Positions 32,536 through 41,956 are shown, counted from the stretch's first letter. The stretch: 64,000 nucleotides of DNA from Calditrichales bacterium MX18-03 (GCA_021083345.1 JAJGRE010000004.1:248001-312000), one strand, 5' to 3'. Notes: generated by a model from the sequence alone, not told the origin. Program-made: numbers and translations.

Positions 32536-33885
32536 CTATTTTCCGGAGGCTTCTGCTACTGCCTTGTCTGCTGCTTCCAGGAACTGTTCCGGTGTCAGCA
32601 TGCCTGCTGCCAGCTCCTGGCTGATGTTTTCAGATGCTGTCTTGAAGTCCGGCGTCAGGCTGTCATTCCAGCTGGTGCCGCTGATGGAGGTACTGCTGCT
32701 CAGTATGTCTGTCAGCTTTTTCTGCAGATTTGTCTCATTGCCGGTCAGGAAGCTATCATATTTTTGACCCGGTACCACAAGGCCCTCCTGCCAGCCGTTT
32801 TTAACCCAGTTTTCAGGTTTCATCATGTAGTTCAAAAGCTTGATGGCTTCATCCTTGACGGGAGAGTTGGCAGAGACCGCATAACCGCCGCCATTCCAGG
32901 CAAGAAGGTCTGTATTTTTTCCTGCGCCAGTCTGCAATCCGGGGAAAGGAACCACATCAACATTCTTCTTGAAGGCGTCTGAGAAATCCGGGTTGCTGTC
33001 CATACCGACTTCCCATGCACCCATGTAATACATGGCTGCTTTCTCCTGTGCGAACAGGTTGTTGGCAGCGCCGTAATCGGCGGCAACAAAGGAGTCCTGG
33101 AAGCCCTTCACGTCCATCAGGAGCTTGACATCTTCCGCTGCCTTCTTCAGAACAGCATTTTCAGTGAATTTTGCTTTTCCATTCAGAGCATCGTAGATCA
33201 GCTTCTGGTCTCCGCCTTCTTTGATGACCAGATCCTGATAAAGCAGTGAAATTGCCCATTTATCCTTGCCGTTCATGGCGATAGGGGCGATCCCTTTGGC
33301 TCTGAAGCTCTTTGCTGCTTCAATCAGCTCTTCATAGCTGGTGGGAACCTTGACCCCATTGCTCTCAAAGATTGCTTTGTTATAATATAGGACCATATAG
33401 TCCGTGTTTCTTGGGAGTCCAAATAACCTGCCGTCCATACTGAAGCCGTCCAAAGCGCCGTTGAAGAAGCCGTAGTCTTTATAATCCGCTGCGTTCAGTT
33501 CTGCCGCATAGCCTGCCTTCATAACAGGATTGAAGAAGGATGGCTGGCCCCATACCGAGAAAAGATCGGGAAGCTGATTGCCTGAAGCATAGGCCTTGAA
33601 CTTCTGCTTGTAAGGCTCATCCTGAAGTGCCTCCACTTCTATGACCACATTGGGATTTTCCTTCATGTAATTGTCGAGCAGCAGCTGCTCCAGCTTGCCC
33701 TGACGTGATGCCCTATCCGGAAGGTTGGTAAAAAGTTTGATGGTTACTTTGGTGTCCTTTGGTGTTTCTTTCGGTGTTTCTTCGACAGATGCGGCCGGTG
33801 TCGGCTTTGAACACCCCACCAGACTGATCATGAATATAAAAGCCAGCATCAAACTGATCCATTTTAACCCAGTCGCCTTTTTCAT
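32536..33885 (-). CDS. Carbohydrate ABC transporter substrate-binding lipoprotein
   Basis: A 449-residue extracellular binding protein of the family-1 (MalE/UgpB) class. A lipoprotein signal peptide has lipobox LVGC (about Cys25). It then has KVTIKLFTNLPD at the N-terminus, the family motif GLPRNTDYMVLYYNKAIFE in the middle and AAMYYMGAWEVG. ATG at 33885 has GAGGGGAA 5 nt upstream. First gene of the sugar uptake operon, divergent from the two-component genes that probably regulate it. Confidence 0.9.
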   Translation of the reverse strand: MKKATGLKWISLMLAFIFMISLVGCSKPTPAASVEETPKETPKDTKVTIKLFTNLPDRASRQGKLEQLLLDNYMKENPNVVIEVEALQDEPYKQKFKAYASGNQLPDLFSVWGQPSFFNPVMKAGYAAELNAADYKDYGFFNGALDGFSMDGRLFGLPRNTDYMVLYYNKAIFESNGVKVPTSYEELIEAAKSFRAKGIAPIAMNGKDKWAISLLYQDLVIKEGGDQKLIYDALNGKAKFTENAVLKKAAEDVKLLMDVKGFQDSFVAADYGAANNLFAQEKAAMYYMGAWEVGMDSNPDFSDAFKKNVDVVPFPGLQTGAGKNTDLLAWNGGGYAVSANSPVKDEAIKLLNYMMKPENWVKNGWQEGLVVPGQKYDSFLTGNETNLQKKLTDILSSSTSISGTSWNDSLTPDFKTASENISQELAAGMLTPEQFLEAADKAVAEASGK

Positions 33886-34204
33886 TGATATTCCCCTCTC
33901 CACCTATTCAATTTAATTTATGTCTCATCCATCATGCTTCCTGCATGGATACATAAGTCAAATGTTTGTGAGACCTTGACGATTCAGCCTATGGATCCTC
34001 TAGACCGGTTCGTCTCGCCCGTTTGAGCTATCTTTATTATAGCTTCCATTTATTTTCCATAGTAGTATATAAATTTCATAAATGGTTTAAATTTTTAATA
34101 AGCTGGGGCATGTCCCGTCCAACATATTGCTTTGGCCTATTTTATCAAATAGAATAGGTATATATTGGGATAAAATTTTTAAAGAACGAAGTTGGTTGTA
34201 AGCT
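33886..34204. promoter_or_regulatory. Divergent promoter region between the sugar ABC operon and the sensor kinase
   Basis: A 319-bp AT-rich region. On the minus strand a TATAAT (34036-34041) is a likely -10 of the ABC operon, with no good -35 at 16-18 bp, as expected for an activator-dependent promoter. I see no strong palindrome. The sensor kinase ATG has a weak ribosome binding site. Confidence 0.5.
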
Positions 34205-36022
34205 ATGAATATCGTGAAGCGTTTCCACAATAACATACACACCGCCTATATGAATCTCAGTTTCAAGCACAAGATCATGCTGTTTTTTTATACCATTATC
34301 ATTCTGGTCGTCTTTATATTAGGCACCTACGCCTACGCCATATCCTCCCACATTACCCAGAGCAATGTAGCTGCAGTCAATCTGCGGGATATCAAGCAAA
34401 CCGCACGCAGCCTGGAATTCCTTCAAAAGGACATATACGATCTGTCTACCTTCGTATGCCTGAATCCGGCGGTCCAAGCCTTTATACAAGCAAGCGACCC
34501 CCACGCCGGGGCCTCCCTGGAGCCCTTGAACACCCTGCTGGCTTCCAAGGATTATATCAGCTTCATGGCGTTATACAATAAGAACGGAGAGGTCTATTAC
34601 ATCAGCAGCGACCGCAGTACCGGACCCGAAAGCTATGTATCCCTGAGGAGCAACAGCATCTATGAACGTGTCTCCGCTTTGAAAGGTGCACCCATGTGGC
34701 TGAACTTAAACGCAGAAAACCAGATTTTCATCCAGGATAACCGCGCTCCCAAAATCGCCATGCTCAGGACGCTGCTTGACAACAATAGCTTTGAAGTCTC
34801 CGGATTAATGGTGATCTGTATCAACCATGCCGTTTTGAAGAATATTCTGTACGACAGCAACCCTACACCCGGTACCATCGCCCTGATGGATGAGGGCAAC
34901 GGTGTCATTGTGTCCCGGTCTTCGGAAGAGGATCAAGCCTTCAGTGAATACTTGGAACATCTTTTACCTCATATTGGCCAGGTTAGCGGCAGTAAGCTGA
35001 TCCGACTCAGTGGAAAAAAGCTGCTGCTGATTCACGATACGGTGAGCCAAAGCAAGTGGAAGATTGTTTCTGTTGCACCGGTGGAAATGCTTCTTAAAAG
35101 CCTGCAATTCATCATGGCCATGACGCTGGGCGTCTTGCTGGCATGTCTGATCATCGCTTTCATATTCTCAGTTTATACCTCCTCCATCTTGAGCTCCCCT
35201 ATCAAGCGCCTCCTGTCTTCCATGGAAAAGGCAAAAAAAGGGGACTTCAAAGAAAAGGTGGACTTCAAATACAACGATGAAATCGGAATGCTGGGCGCCC
35301 AATATAATGATACCATCGACAATATCAATACGCTCATCAAAAAGGTGTACAAGCTTCAGATAAAGGAAAGAGAGGCAGAGTTGAAGGCGCTTCAGGCACA
35401 GATCAACCCGCACTTTCTATACAACACGCTGGATGCAATATTCTGGAAAGCTGAGAAAAACAAGCAAGCAGACATCAGCGAGATGGTCTATGCACTTTCC
35501 CGGCTATTCCGCATCACTTTAAGCCGGGGGAATGAGTTCATCAAAGCAGGGGAGGAAAAGGAGTTTATCGAGCACTACCTCCTGCTGCAGGGCTACCGCT
35601 TTAAAAGCCGCCTGACTTACAACCTTGACTTTGATCCGGCGCTGCTGGACTGTTCCATCCCCAAGCTGATCATTCAGCCTTTTGTTGAAAATGCGATCAT
35701 CCACGGCATGGAAGCGCTGGGCTGCATCTGTCATATCAAAGTAACCGGCTTGCTGGCAGGTGATAAAATCGTTATCACCATTGAGGATAACGGTTCGGGG
35801 ATGAGCCAGGATAGAGCCAATGCATTATTAAGCCCTCGCTCCGGGGAAGGTCAGAACGCTGCAGCCGACCAGGGATATGCCATCAGCAATGTCAACCAGC
35901 GGCTGGCGCTGTATTACGATAATGATTATAAACTGAACATAACCAGCACAATAGGCATCGGAACAAAAGTGGAGATTGTCATACCCATGGAGCTGAAAAG
36001 GAATTTTGTGAGTGAAGAGTAA
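34205..36022 (+). CDS. Sensor histidine kinase (YesM-like)
   Basis: A 605-residue membrane kinase. TM1 is about 22-45, followed by an extracellular sensing domain (about 46-300), TM2 (about 302-327), a HAMP segment (SSPIKRLLSSMEKAKKGDF) and a His_kinase domain with the phosphorylated His in QINPHFLYNTLDAIFWKAE (given as QINPHFLYN). The ATPase motifs are FVENAIIHGM and DNGSGM. This architecture pairs with AraC-type regulators and senses extracellular carbohydrates. The response regulator is 35 bp downstream. The start has no good ribosome binding site. Confidence 0.92.
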   Translation: MNIVKRFHNNIHTAYMNLSFKHKIMLFFYTIIILVVFILGTYAYAISSHITQSNVAAVNLRDIKQTARSLEFLQKDIYDLSTFVCLNPAVQAFIQASDPHAGASLEPLNTLLASKDYISFMALYNKNGEVYYISSDRSTGPESYVSLRSNSIYERVSALKGAPMWLNLNAENQIFIQDNRAPKIAMLRTLLDNNSFEVSGLMVICINHAVLKNILYDSNPTPGTIALMDEGNGVIVSRSSEEDQAFSEYLEHLLPHIGQVSGSKLIRLSGKKLLLIHDTVSQSKWKIVSVAPVEMLLKSLQFIMAMTLGVLLACLIIAFIFSVYTSSILSSPIKRLLSSMEKAKKGDFKEKVDFKYNDEIGMLGAQYNDTIDNINTLIKKVYKLQIKEREAELKALQAQINPHFLYNTLDAIFWKAEKNKQADISEMVYALSRLFRITLSRGNEFIKAGEEKEFIEHYLLLQGYRFKSRLTYNLDFDPALLDCSIPKLIIQPFVENAIIHGMEALGCICHIKVTGLLAGDKIVITIEDNGSGMSQDRANALLSPRSGEGQNAAADQGYAISNVNQRLALYYDNDYKLNITSTIGIGTKVEIVIPMELKRNFVSEE

Positions 36023-36057
36023 TATCCAGGCTTGTTAGAGAAAGGGGATGGGAATGG

Positions 36058-37665
36058 ATGTACAGGCTTTTGATTGTTGACGATGAAGCGGAAATCATCG
36101 ACGGACTGAAAACCATCATCGATTGGGAAAGCTATGGCATCACATTATGCGGCAGTGCCGACAACGGAGCTACTGCCTTTGAATACATGAAGGAGCTGTC
36201 TCCCGACATCGTCATCATGGACATCCGGATGCCTGTTTTGGACGGTATCGGTCTGCTGAAGAAAATCGCAGAAAACGCCATCCCGGTAAAAAGCATCATC
36301 CTCAGCGGCTATGATGATTTCAATTATGCACAAAAAGCGATGGACCTCAATGCAACCGGCTATTTGCTGAAGCCTTGCAGACCCAAGGATATCCTGGATG
36401 CAGTCCTCAAAGTGAAAGCCTTGTTGGATGACGAGCGGCAAAAAGAAAGCCTGCTGCACAGCTACAAGCAGCAGTTCCTTGAAAATCAGCCGATTTTGAG
36501 GGAGAAGTTTTTAAGGGAAGTTCTTTACGGAAAAACGGGAGATTTCATTAAAGCAAAGTCCAAAATCCACCTTTACGATATCGGACTCCCCTTCGAGCAC
36601 CTGCAGACAGTTTTGCTTCGAATTGACAATATGGATGCCCTTTATGAGACACACGGCGGTCTTGACGTCGAAGCGCTCAAGATTGCTGCAGCCGAGCTTT
36701 CCCGCAAAGCCTTTACCGATGTCTATCATCACGAGGTTTTTCAAAACGGAGACGATATTGTGATCCTCTTGTCCTTTTCACAGCAACCTGAAAGGGGGGA
36801 CACCATCGTCCGCTGCCTTGATACGCTGCGGAGCCAAGTGCAAGAATCCCTTGGCATTACTGCAACGCTGGGGGTCGGAAATCCGGTGGTCGGGATTGAA
36901 AGCCTTTGGTTATCCTACAAAGAAGCGGTTTCCGCCGCCGAAGCAAAGTTTTTTCTTGGAGACAATCGGGTTATCGTTTTCAGTGATATCACACTGGCTT
37001 CAGAGCAGCCCGGCAGCTATCCCCGCAGTGAAGAAATAGCAATAATCAACTGCCTGAACACCGGCAATACTGCGCATATGGCTGAAAAGGTGGACAGCTT
37101 CTACAAAAGCCTTCAAAGCCGAGGCAGCCAATCAAAGCAATACCTGCAGCGGGCTACCTTTGCCCTGCTGGGCCGTATTTATCAATTCTGCATGGACAAT
37201 CACATCGATACGACGGACATCATGGGTGAAGAGCTGAAGCTCTTTGAAAGCGTCCAAAAATGTGAAACCCATATGGCGCTTCAAGAAAAAATCAACCTCA
37301 TTCTGAGTACCATTCTGGGTAAGGCAGCCGAGCGGGAAAAAACCGGAAAACTGATCAAGTCCGCCATCGACTATATCTTCCGGTATTATGCAGAGGATAT
37401 CAGTCTGGATGCCGTTGCAAAGCATGTTTTCATTTCCCCCGGCTACTTAAGCCAGCTTTTTAAACTGGAAGTCGGCATCAACTTCCTGGACTTCCTCAAC
37501 CAGTACAGAATCCAGAAGTCAAAGGAGCTGCTTGAAAAGACCTTTCTCAAAAACTATGAGATTGCGCAGCTGGTGGGCTTCAATGATGAGAAATACTACT
37601 CCCAGGTGTTCAAACGGTATATCGGCCTGACGCCCTCCCAGTACCGGGAAAGCTGTAAGAATTAG
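36058..37665 (+). CDS. AraC-type response regulator (YesN-like)
   Basis: A 535-residue regulator. The receiver domain (1-120) has DDE (9-11), the phosphoacceptor Asp55 (VIMDIRMP) and the Lys of LLKPC near 104. A central linker spans about 125-420. The C-terminal AraC/XylS helix-turn-helix pair ends ...FKRYIGLTPSQYRES. Partner of the YesM-like kinase; together they probably activate the divergent sugar ABC/GH30 operon. It is convergent with the next gene, 6 bp apart, with no visible terminator. Confidence 0.92.
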   Translation: MYRLLIVDDEAEIIDGLKTIIDWESYGITLCGSADNGATAFEYMKELSPDIVIMDIRMPVLDGIGLLKKIAENAIPVKSIILSGYDDFNYAQKAMDLNATGYLLKPCRPKDILDAVLKVKALLDDERQKESLLHSYKQQFLENQPILREKFLREVLYGKTGDFIKAKSKIHLYDIGLPFEHLQTVLLRIDNMDALYETHGGLDVEALKIAAAELSRKAFTDVYHHEVFQNGDDIVILLSFSQQPERGDTIVRCLDTLRSQVQESLGITATLGVGNPVVGIESLWLSYKEAVSAAEAKFFLGDNRVIVFSDITLASEQPGSYPRSEEIAIINCLNTGNTAHMAEKVDSFYKSLQSRGSQSKQYLQRATFALLGRIYQFCMDNHIDTTDIMGEELKLFESVQKCETHMALQEKINLILSTILGKAAEREKTGKLIKSAIDYIFRYYAEDISLDAVAKHVFISPGYLSQLFKLEVGINFLDFLNQYRIQKSKELLEKTFLKNYEIAQLVGFNDEKYYSQVFKRYIGLTPSQYRESCKN

Positions 37666-37671
37666 AGTGGC

Positions 37672-38571
37672 TTATGATTTTAAATCATATCTATAGCATA
37701 CAGAGGCTTCGACTTCTCCGAAGCCCTCCTGGAGATACAATGCCTTTGCCCTCTCGTTTTCAGCATTGACACATAGGATTGTCCTCTTGTATCCGATTTC
37801 CTTTGCAAAACGCAGCGAAGCCCTAAACAAGCTCCGCCCCAAGCCTTTGCCCTGATACTCCGGTATGATGGCAAGAGGTCCGATGCACATGATAGGTGAA
37901 CCCTCATAATCATCCTTCGTTCCTCTTACCACCCCCACAGGCCTGTCGTTGTGGTACAGGATCATAGAACCGCCCTCTATATTGTCTTCGGCTGCCATAT
38001 CATCTGCAATCTGCTTCGGTGTCCTTGGCGTCTCACTTCCTTTAAGCCTGGCAAAGCTTGCATTTCTGACCGTACACCATGCCTCCTCGTCCTGCCCTGG
38101 TCTGAATTCTCTGACCTCATAGCCTTCTGGCAAGCCGGTTGCCGGTACTTCATCATTCCCCCGGACCATCAGAAAGGAGTACCTCTCTGCAGTGAACTTG
38201 AGATTCTCCATGAGCGCCATCATTTTTTTGCTGGCCATGGATACAAAAACAATGACCTTATCCAACCCCTCCGTATGCTTCAGAATACACTGCAGCAGCC
38301 CGTCATAAAGCTGAATATCCTCATGCTCCGAATGGAATATCCTGAAGCGCCCCATTCTGCCGTTTCTATAGTAATCATTGATGATGAGTGAAGCACCTGC
38401 TATGATATCCCCTGCCTCATTTTCAGCAATATAAGTGGGATTCTCTTCACTGAATTTGAAATCCTTGAAATCCTCGTCATGCAGGAATGTTTCATCAACC
38501 TCCGTTTTATGCCTTTTACAGTAATTTACAAATTCCTGTATCCTCTCATTTTTCAAAGCTTCGATTTTCAT
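37672..38571 (-). CDS. Tandem GNAT acetyltransferase
   Basis: A 299-residue protein with two GNAT-like halves. The N-terminal half (about 40-135) is degenerate, while the C-terminal half (about 150-299) has an intact acetyl-CoA loop IIPEYQGKGLGRSLFRASLR (given as YQGKGLGRSLF) and NAENERAKALYLQEGF. This resembles mycothiol-synthase-like tandem GNATs. ATG at 38571 is used, as AAAGGA sits 11 nt upstream. Substrate unknown. Confidence 0.8.
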   Translation of the reverse strand: MKIEALKNERIQEFVNYCKRHKTEVDETFLHDEDFKDFKFSEENPTYIAENEAGDIIAGASLIINDYYRNGRMGRFRIFHSEHEDIQLYDGLLQCILKHTEGLDKVIVFVSMASKKMMALMENLKFTAERYSFLMVRGNDEVPATGLPEGYEVREFRPGQDEEAWCTVRNASFARLKGSETPRTPKQIADDMAAEDNIEGGSMILYHNDRPVGVVRGTKDDYEGSPIMCIGPLAIIPEYQGKGLGRSLFRASLRFAKEIGYKRTILCVNAENERAKALYLQEGFGEVEASVCYRYDLKS

Positions 38572-38699
38572 ATTTACGCACATCCTTTACTAAAACATTT
38601 TGAAAGCACTGTCACCGCCTGTCATGCAGTTATAATTCTAACACTGCAGCCGACGCTTCAAAAGGTAAAAGACATTTCTACCCCATTTTATACACAAAA

Positions 38700-38724
38700 G
38701 CTACCGCCCTATTGATGCGGTAGC
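38700..38724 (-). terminator. Intrinsic terminator of the CD3324-family gene
   Basis: GCTACCGC and GCGGTAGC pair over an 9-nt loop; on the minus strand TTTTGTG follows. It is directly downstream of the stop. Confidence 0.75.
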
Positions 38725-38731
38725 CTCTGAT

Positions 38732-39031
38732 TCATCGATTCTTCGCATATACGATTTTTTTGATGCTGTCAACAGAGAGAAAAAACTCTTCTGCCAGGCT
38801 TGCTATTGCATATCCATTCTTATACTTGCTGCATATAGCTTCGTTCCTTATCCGGATGCATTCACGGCTGCCGGTGTTCTCTCCCCATCCTTTCCTTACG
38901 TCAGGTTGGGAAGGGATATATAGGTATCCACCCTGTACATACTTTTGAATCTCCCTGACCAGATTATCCGGCAGGATCTTTTCTGCTTTTACATATCTCA
39001 CTAAGCTCAGCTCCTTAAATTCATGTTTCAA
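38732..39031 (-). CDS. CD3324 family protein (small HTH protein)
   Basis: A 99-residue protein. The core VQGGYLYIPSQPDVRKGWGE, then TGSRECIRIRNEAI and a C-terminal helix-turn-helix (NGYAIASLAEEFFLSVDSIKKIV), match the family named after Clostridioides difficile CD3324. That family is related to Mor-type activators. Function is unproven; DNA binding is likely. Ends at a hairpin terminator. Confidence 0.85.
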   Translation of the reverse strand: MKHEFKELSLVRYVKAEKILPDNLVREIQKYVQGGYLYIPSQPDVRKGWGENTGSRECIRIRNEAICSKYKNGYAIASLAEEFFLSVDSIKKIVYAKNR

Positions 39032-39079
39032 ATCAAGGAGGCAAAGCCTGTAATCGTATGAAATATAGTTGGCGACGGA

Positions 39080-39175
39080 TTATTTATCTCTGTGCAAGTT
39101 GTCGCCGTAAGCCATACCTACAGACTTTGCACAGAGCATATCCAGCAATTCACGGTTGCTGAGTTCATACCTCAT
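39080..39175 (-). CDS. Possible 31-residue small ORF
   Basis: ATG with GGAG 9 nt upstream encodes MRYELSNRELLDMLCAKS and 13 further residues ending in RDK. It looks like a helical fragment (LSNRELLDMLCAK is amphipathic). It may be a genuine micropeptide or the N-terminal stub of a decayed small regulator. No homologue is known to me. Confidence 0.3.
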   Translation of the reverse strand: MRYELSNRELLDMLCAKSVGMAYGDNLHRDK

Positions 39176-39289
39176 ATTATCACGCTCCAAAAGTATATTT
39201 ATAGTATAATAATATCAAGATTGGGTTGAATTGGCAATTAAATAAATCAGGAACCCTCCCAGGAACATAATGGGGCACTTGTCTTTGTT

Positions 39290-39805
39290 TTATACCGGTT
39301 TGACCAACGCCCAGCTGATCAAATCCTGCTCTCGTTTAACCTCTCTCATCCCAACTTTCTCCAGTATTCTTACAGAAGGCTCGTTGCTTATCAAACAATC
39401 TGCCCTTATGACTTTAACATTGTCCTGTGAAATTGCCCAATCAATCATTGCCTTTAGTGCTTCAAAACCGAAGCCTTTTCCTCTTTCCTTCTCTACCAAT
39501 CCGTACCCGATTTCAACCTCTCCCTTTTCATCGGGTTTTCCGTGAAAACCAATATCCCCGATTATCTGCATGTTTTCTTTTTTTATGATCATCCAGAATT
39601 CAAAGCCGCTTGGCAGCTTGTTCTCTTCCAATGACTTGTTTACGATAGGTAAAATATCTTTGGTAGCCTCAGTGGGCCATTTCTCATTTGTTTTAATTCC
39701 CATTTTCTCAAATTCCCCATGGTTTCCATCTATTAATGCTCTGGTTATTTCCAGTGTTACCGGCATCAAGACGAGCCTGTCTGTATGGATGCTTGCTAAA
39801 CTCAT
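39290..39805 (-). CDS. GNAT acetyltransferase, RimJ/RimL type
   Basis: A 171-residue acetyltransferase of the acetyltransf_3 group. It has TDRLVLMPVT at the N-terminus, IIGDIGFHGKPDEKGEVEIG, the acetyl-CoA loop EKERGKGFGFEALKA and SVRILEKVGM. These proteins acetylate ribosomal protein N-termini or small molecules. Its ATG abuts the stop of the upstream iron-sulfur protein gene, so the two are translated from one message. Confidence 0.85.
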   Translation of the reverse strand: MSLASIHTDRLVLMPVTLEITRALIDGNHGEFEKMGIKTNEKWPTEATKDILPIVNKSLEENKLPSGFEFWMIIKKENMQIIGDIGFHGKPDEKGEVEIGYGLVEKERGKGFGFEALKAMIDWAISQDNVKVIRADCLISNEPSVRILEKVGMREVKREQDLISWALVKPV

Positions 39806-41125
39806 TTAATTACCGCCTTTCATATACCGGCTGATCAGCCGTTCCAGGTAAACCGACTTCATCTGCTTGCTGGCCATGGCCTGCTTAACGGGCGGCAGCT
39901 TCAATATGGCCGAAAGGACGGCTGCCATCGCCCTGTGGCTGGCAAAAGCCTGATTGTCGAAGATCAGGTTCTGAAGCTGCCCCTTCTCAACGGCCATCAG
40001 CAAGGTCCGGTGAACGGAGTTCACCGGTGTGACCACGCGGCTCTGCCGCTGCTTCAGCCCGATGCACTTCGTCGGGCAGCTGCGGACACAGACGCCGCAG
40101 CCCAGGCAAATGCCCTCGTCCACCTGCGCCAGCCTGCGATTGGGGGCAGCACCGGCGGGTACACTGCCGGATTCATCGGCAGCCGCCGGTGCATCCACAA
40201 TCGAGATGGCCTCGATGGGGCAGGTCCTGGCGCATTTGCCGCAGCCGGTGCAGCCGGCAGCATCAATTTCCGGTAGGAAATTGGTGGTATTCACCGGCTG
40301 GAGCATGCCGAACTTCCTGGCGGCCACCAGCGCCTCGCAGCAGCAGCTACAGCAGTTGCATATGAAGTTAACGCCCTCGCGCACATTTTCGCCGCACTGC
40401 ACCAGATTGTGCTCATAAGCTTTTGCCAGAAGTTCCAAACCTTCAGAAGCATCTACCCTGCGGGCATATCCGTGCTTGATAAGAGAGGCAGCCACATTGC
40501 CGAAGGACATGCAGATGTCCATCGGCGCATCGCAAGCCAAGTCCATGTGCTGCATCTTATGCCGGCAGTAGCACATGCTGATGCCCATATGGGGTGTAGC
40601 TTTGATGATATGGCTGGCTCTTTCATAATCCAGTACGTGAACGGCATTTTCGTTACTTAGCACCCTCTCCTGGACGTATACCCTGCCCAGACGGGTCTCC
40701 GTACCGAAAAACAGCTCCTTGATGAAATCCTCCTCCACATTCAGATACTGATAATACAGCCGGCTCAAAAGCTTCTGGTCGATATCGCCTCTGGTGCGCA
40801 TGATGGAGAATTCAATGAATCCTGCCATAGGTGGCGGCAGTACATACCTCTGTACGCCCTCATGCTCCATATCCAGAAGCAGTGCCCGACTCGCCAGCTG
40901 TTCCAGTATGCGGTGCGCCTCCACTTCTTCCAGCTTCCAGATCCTCGCCGCTGTTTTCACCGTGAAAGGTTTAATAGGCAGTTGGGCCACCAGTGCAGCC
41001 TCTTTTTCGGTGAAGAGCAGGCTCAATATCCGATACAGCGTTTCCGATGGCGGTGCCCCCTGCGGAAATCGGTTCAGCCGTTCCGAAAGCTTCCTATAGC
41101 TTTCCTTTATGGAATGATGTGACAT
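39806..41125 (-). CDS. Cys-rich 4Fe-4S protein with N-terminal winged-helix-like domain
   Basis: A 439-residue cytoplasmic protein. The N-terminal ~120 residues look like a winged helix (FTVKTAARIWKLEEVEAHRI). The middle holds extra cysteines in the patterns CYCRHKMQHMDLACDAP..DIC and CNCCSCCC. The C-terminal half has two ferredoxin clusters, CTGCGKCARTCP and CLGCGVCVRSCP, separated by an Ala/Pro-rich linker. I do not recognise a named family. It may be a redox-responsive regulator or electron carrier for an unseen partner. ATG at 41125 has GAGGAG 9 nt upstream. Followed without a gap by the GNAT gene. Confidence 0.75.
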   Translation of the reverse strand: MSHHSIKESYRKLSERLNRFPQGAPPSETLYRILSLLFTEKEAALVAQLPIKPFTVKTAARIWKLEEVEAHRILEQLASRALLLDMEHEGVQRYVLPPPMAGFIEFSIMRTRGDIDQKLLSRLYYQYLNVEEDFIKELFFGTETRLGRVYVQERVLSNENAVHVLDYERASHIIKATPHMGISMCYCRHKMQHMDLACDAPMDICMSFGNVAASLIKHGYARRVDASEGLELLAKAYEHNLVQCGENVREGVNFICNCCSCCCEALVAARKFGMLQPVNTTNFLPEIDAAGCTGCGKCARTCPIEAISIVDAPAAADESGSVPAGAAPNRRLAQVDEGICLGCGVCVRSCPTKCIGLKQRQSRVVTPVNSVHRTLLMAVEKGQLQNLIFDNQAFASHRAMAAVLSAILKLPPVKQAMASKQMKSVYLERLISRYMKGGN

Positions 41126-41450
41126 AACCATCAACTCCTCTGTATACAATCGTCAGAAATTTCTCCATAATGGTATTCTCTGAAGTCTATATCCATAATT
41201 CAACAGTCATATGCCTAAACCCTTCCAACTATTACAAAAAAGCCCTCCTCCAACCGCCGCTTTGTGGAGCTGTTTGGGATGTATGAAGGAAAGCCGATTC
41301 ATGTAGATCCCTGCGACACCGGATACTTTTGTACGTTATACCAACAACTGGATGGGAAGCTTTGAGGGTTTCATTCCCATAATGGAAACTTCCATATGAT
41401 CGGCCAATGGGTGCAGCCCGGCGGCGGACTGCCTACTTCTGCCCACTTTC
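41126..41450. other. Gene-poor stretch with a short open fragment of unknown origin
   Basis: On the plus strand 41252-41365 is an open frame with no start, reading NRRFVELFGMYEGKPIHVDP and on to a TGA. The residue composition looks protein-like and could be the tail of a decayed gene. I cannot name it. The remaining sequence shows nothing I can support. Confidence 0.35.
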
Positions 41451-41687
41451 CTACTTGCTGTACTTTTGTATCCCCAGCATATCCTCGACACAGTCTCCCA
41501 TATACCTGTAGGCATCAAAAACGCCTATATTATAAAATTCCGGTGCCATTTTTTCAACAAAAAAATCCAACATAAGCAAAGCAGCCAGATCACCCAGATC
41601 TTCACCGCGCTCCTTTTTAAAATATTGCTGGATCAGACCGATCATATGCTCTTGCATCGCTTTGGTCAACTCAATCTTCTTGCTCAT
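41451..41687 (-). CDS. DUF2164 family protein
   Basis: A 78-residue protein. YFKKERGEDLGDLAALLMLDFF, then GVFDAYRYMGDCVEDML, match the small DUF2164 family of Firmicutes, whose function is unknown. The ATG at 41687 starts MSKKIELTK; GAGGG lies about 10 nt upstream. Apparently a single-gene unit. Confidence 0.8.
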   Translation of the reverse strand: MSKKIELTKAMQEHMIGLIQQYFKKERGEDLGDLAALLMLDFFVEKMAPEFYNIGVFDAYRYMGDCVEDMLGIQKYSK

Positions 41688-41854
41688 CCTCTTGCATCCC
41701 TCTTTCTGTATTTCAGTAACTGTCAAATATATTATACGTCAATGGTGTCATGAAAAAAAGAAAAGTATTAGCTCACATAGGAAGGATTTGGACAGCTTTG
41801 GCCAATACGCAAAGGTATTGCATATTAATGCGTTTTCAATGCATAATAATACCC

Positions 41855-41883
41855 TTTACTTTTTGCGTGACCCATGCTACAAT
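41855..41883 (+). promoter_or_regulatory. Likely lysA promoter
   Basis: TTTACT (41855-41860) and TACAAT (41878-41883) are 17 bp apart, about 70 bp before the lysA start. Upstream, imperfect inverted segments around 41806-41866 could fold. Confidence 0.5.
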
Positions 41884-41956
41884 TATGAACAACTTCATTT
41901 TGATCCCCATCTCACAAGAGTTTGTTTAGAGGCGCGGTGCGGAAGGAGCGGGAGAT

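Noticed and set aside
41929-41956. AGAGGCGCG-like start of a lysine riboswitch upstream of lysA
   Set aside because: A lysine riboswitch needs about 170 nt; only a short stretch next to the ribosome binding site matches, with no further conserved elements.
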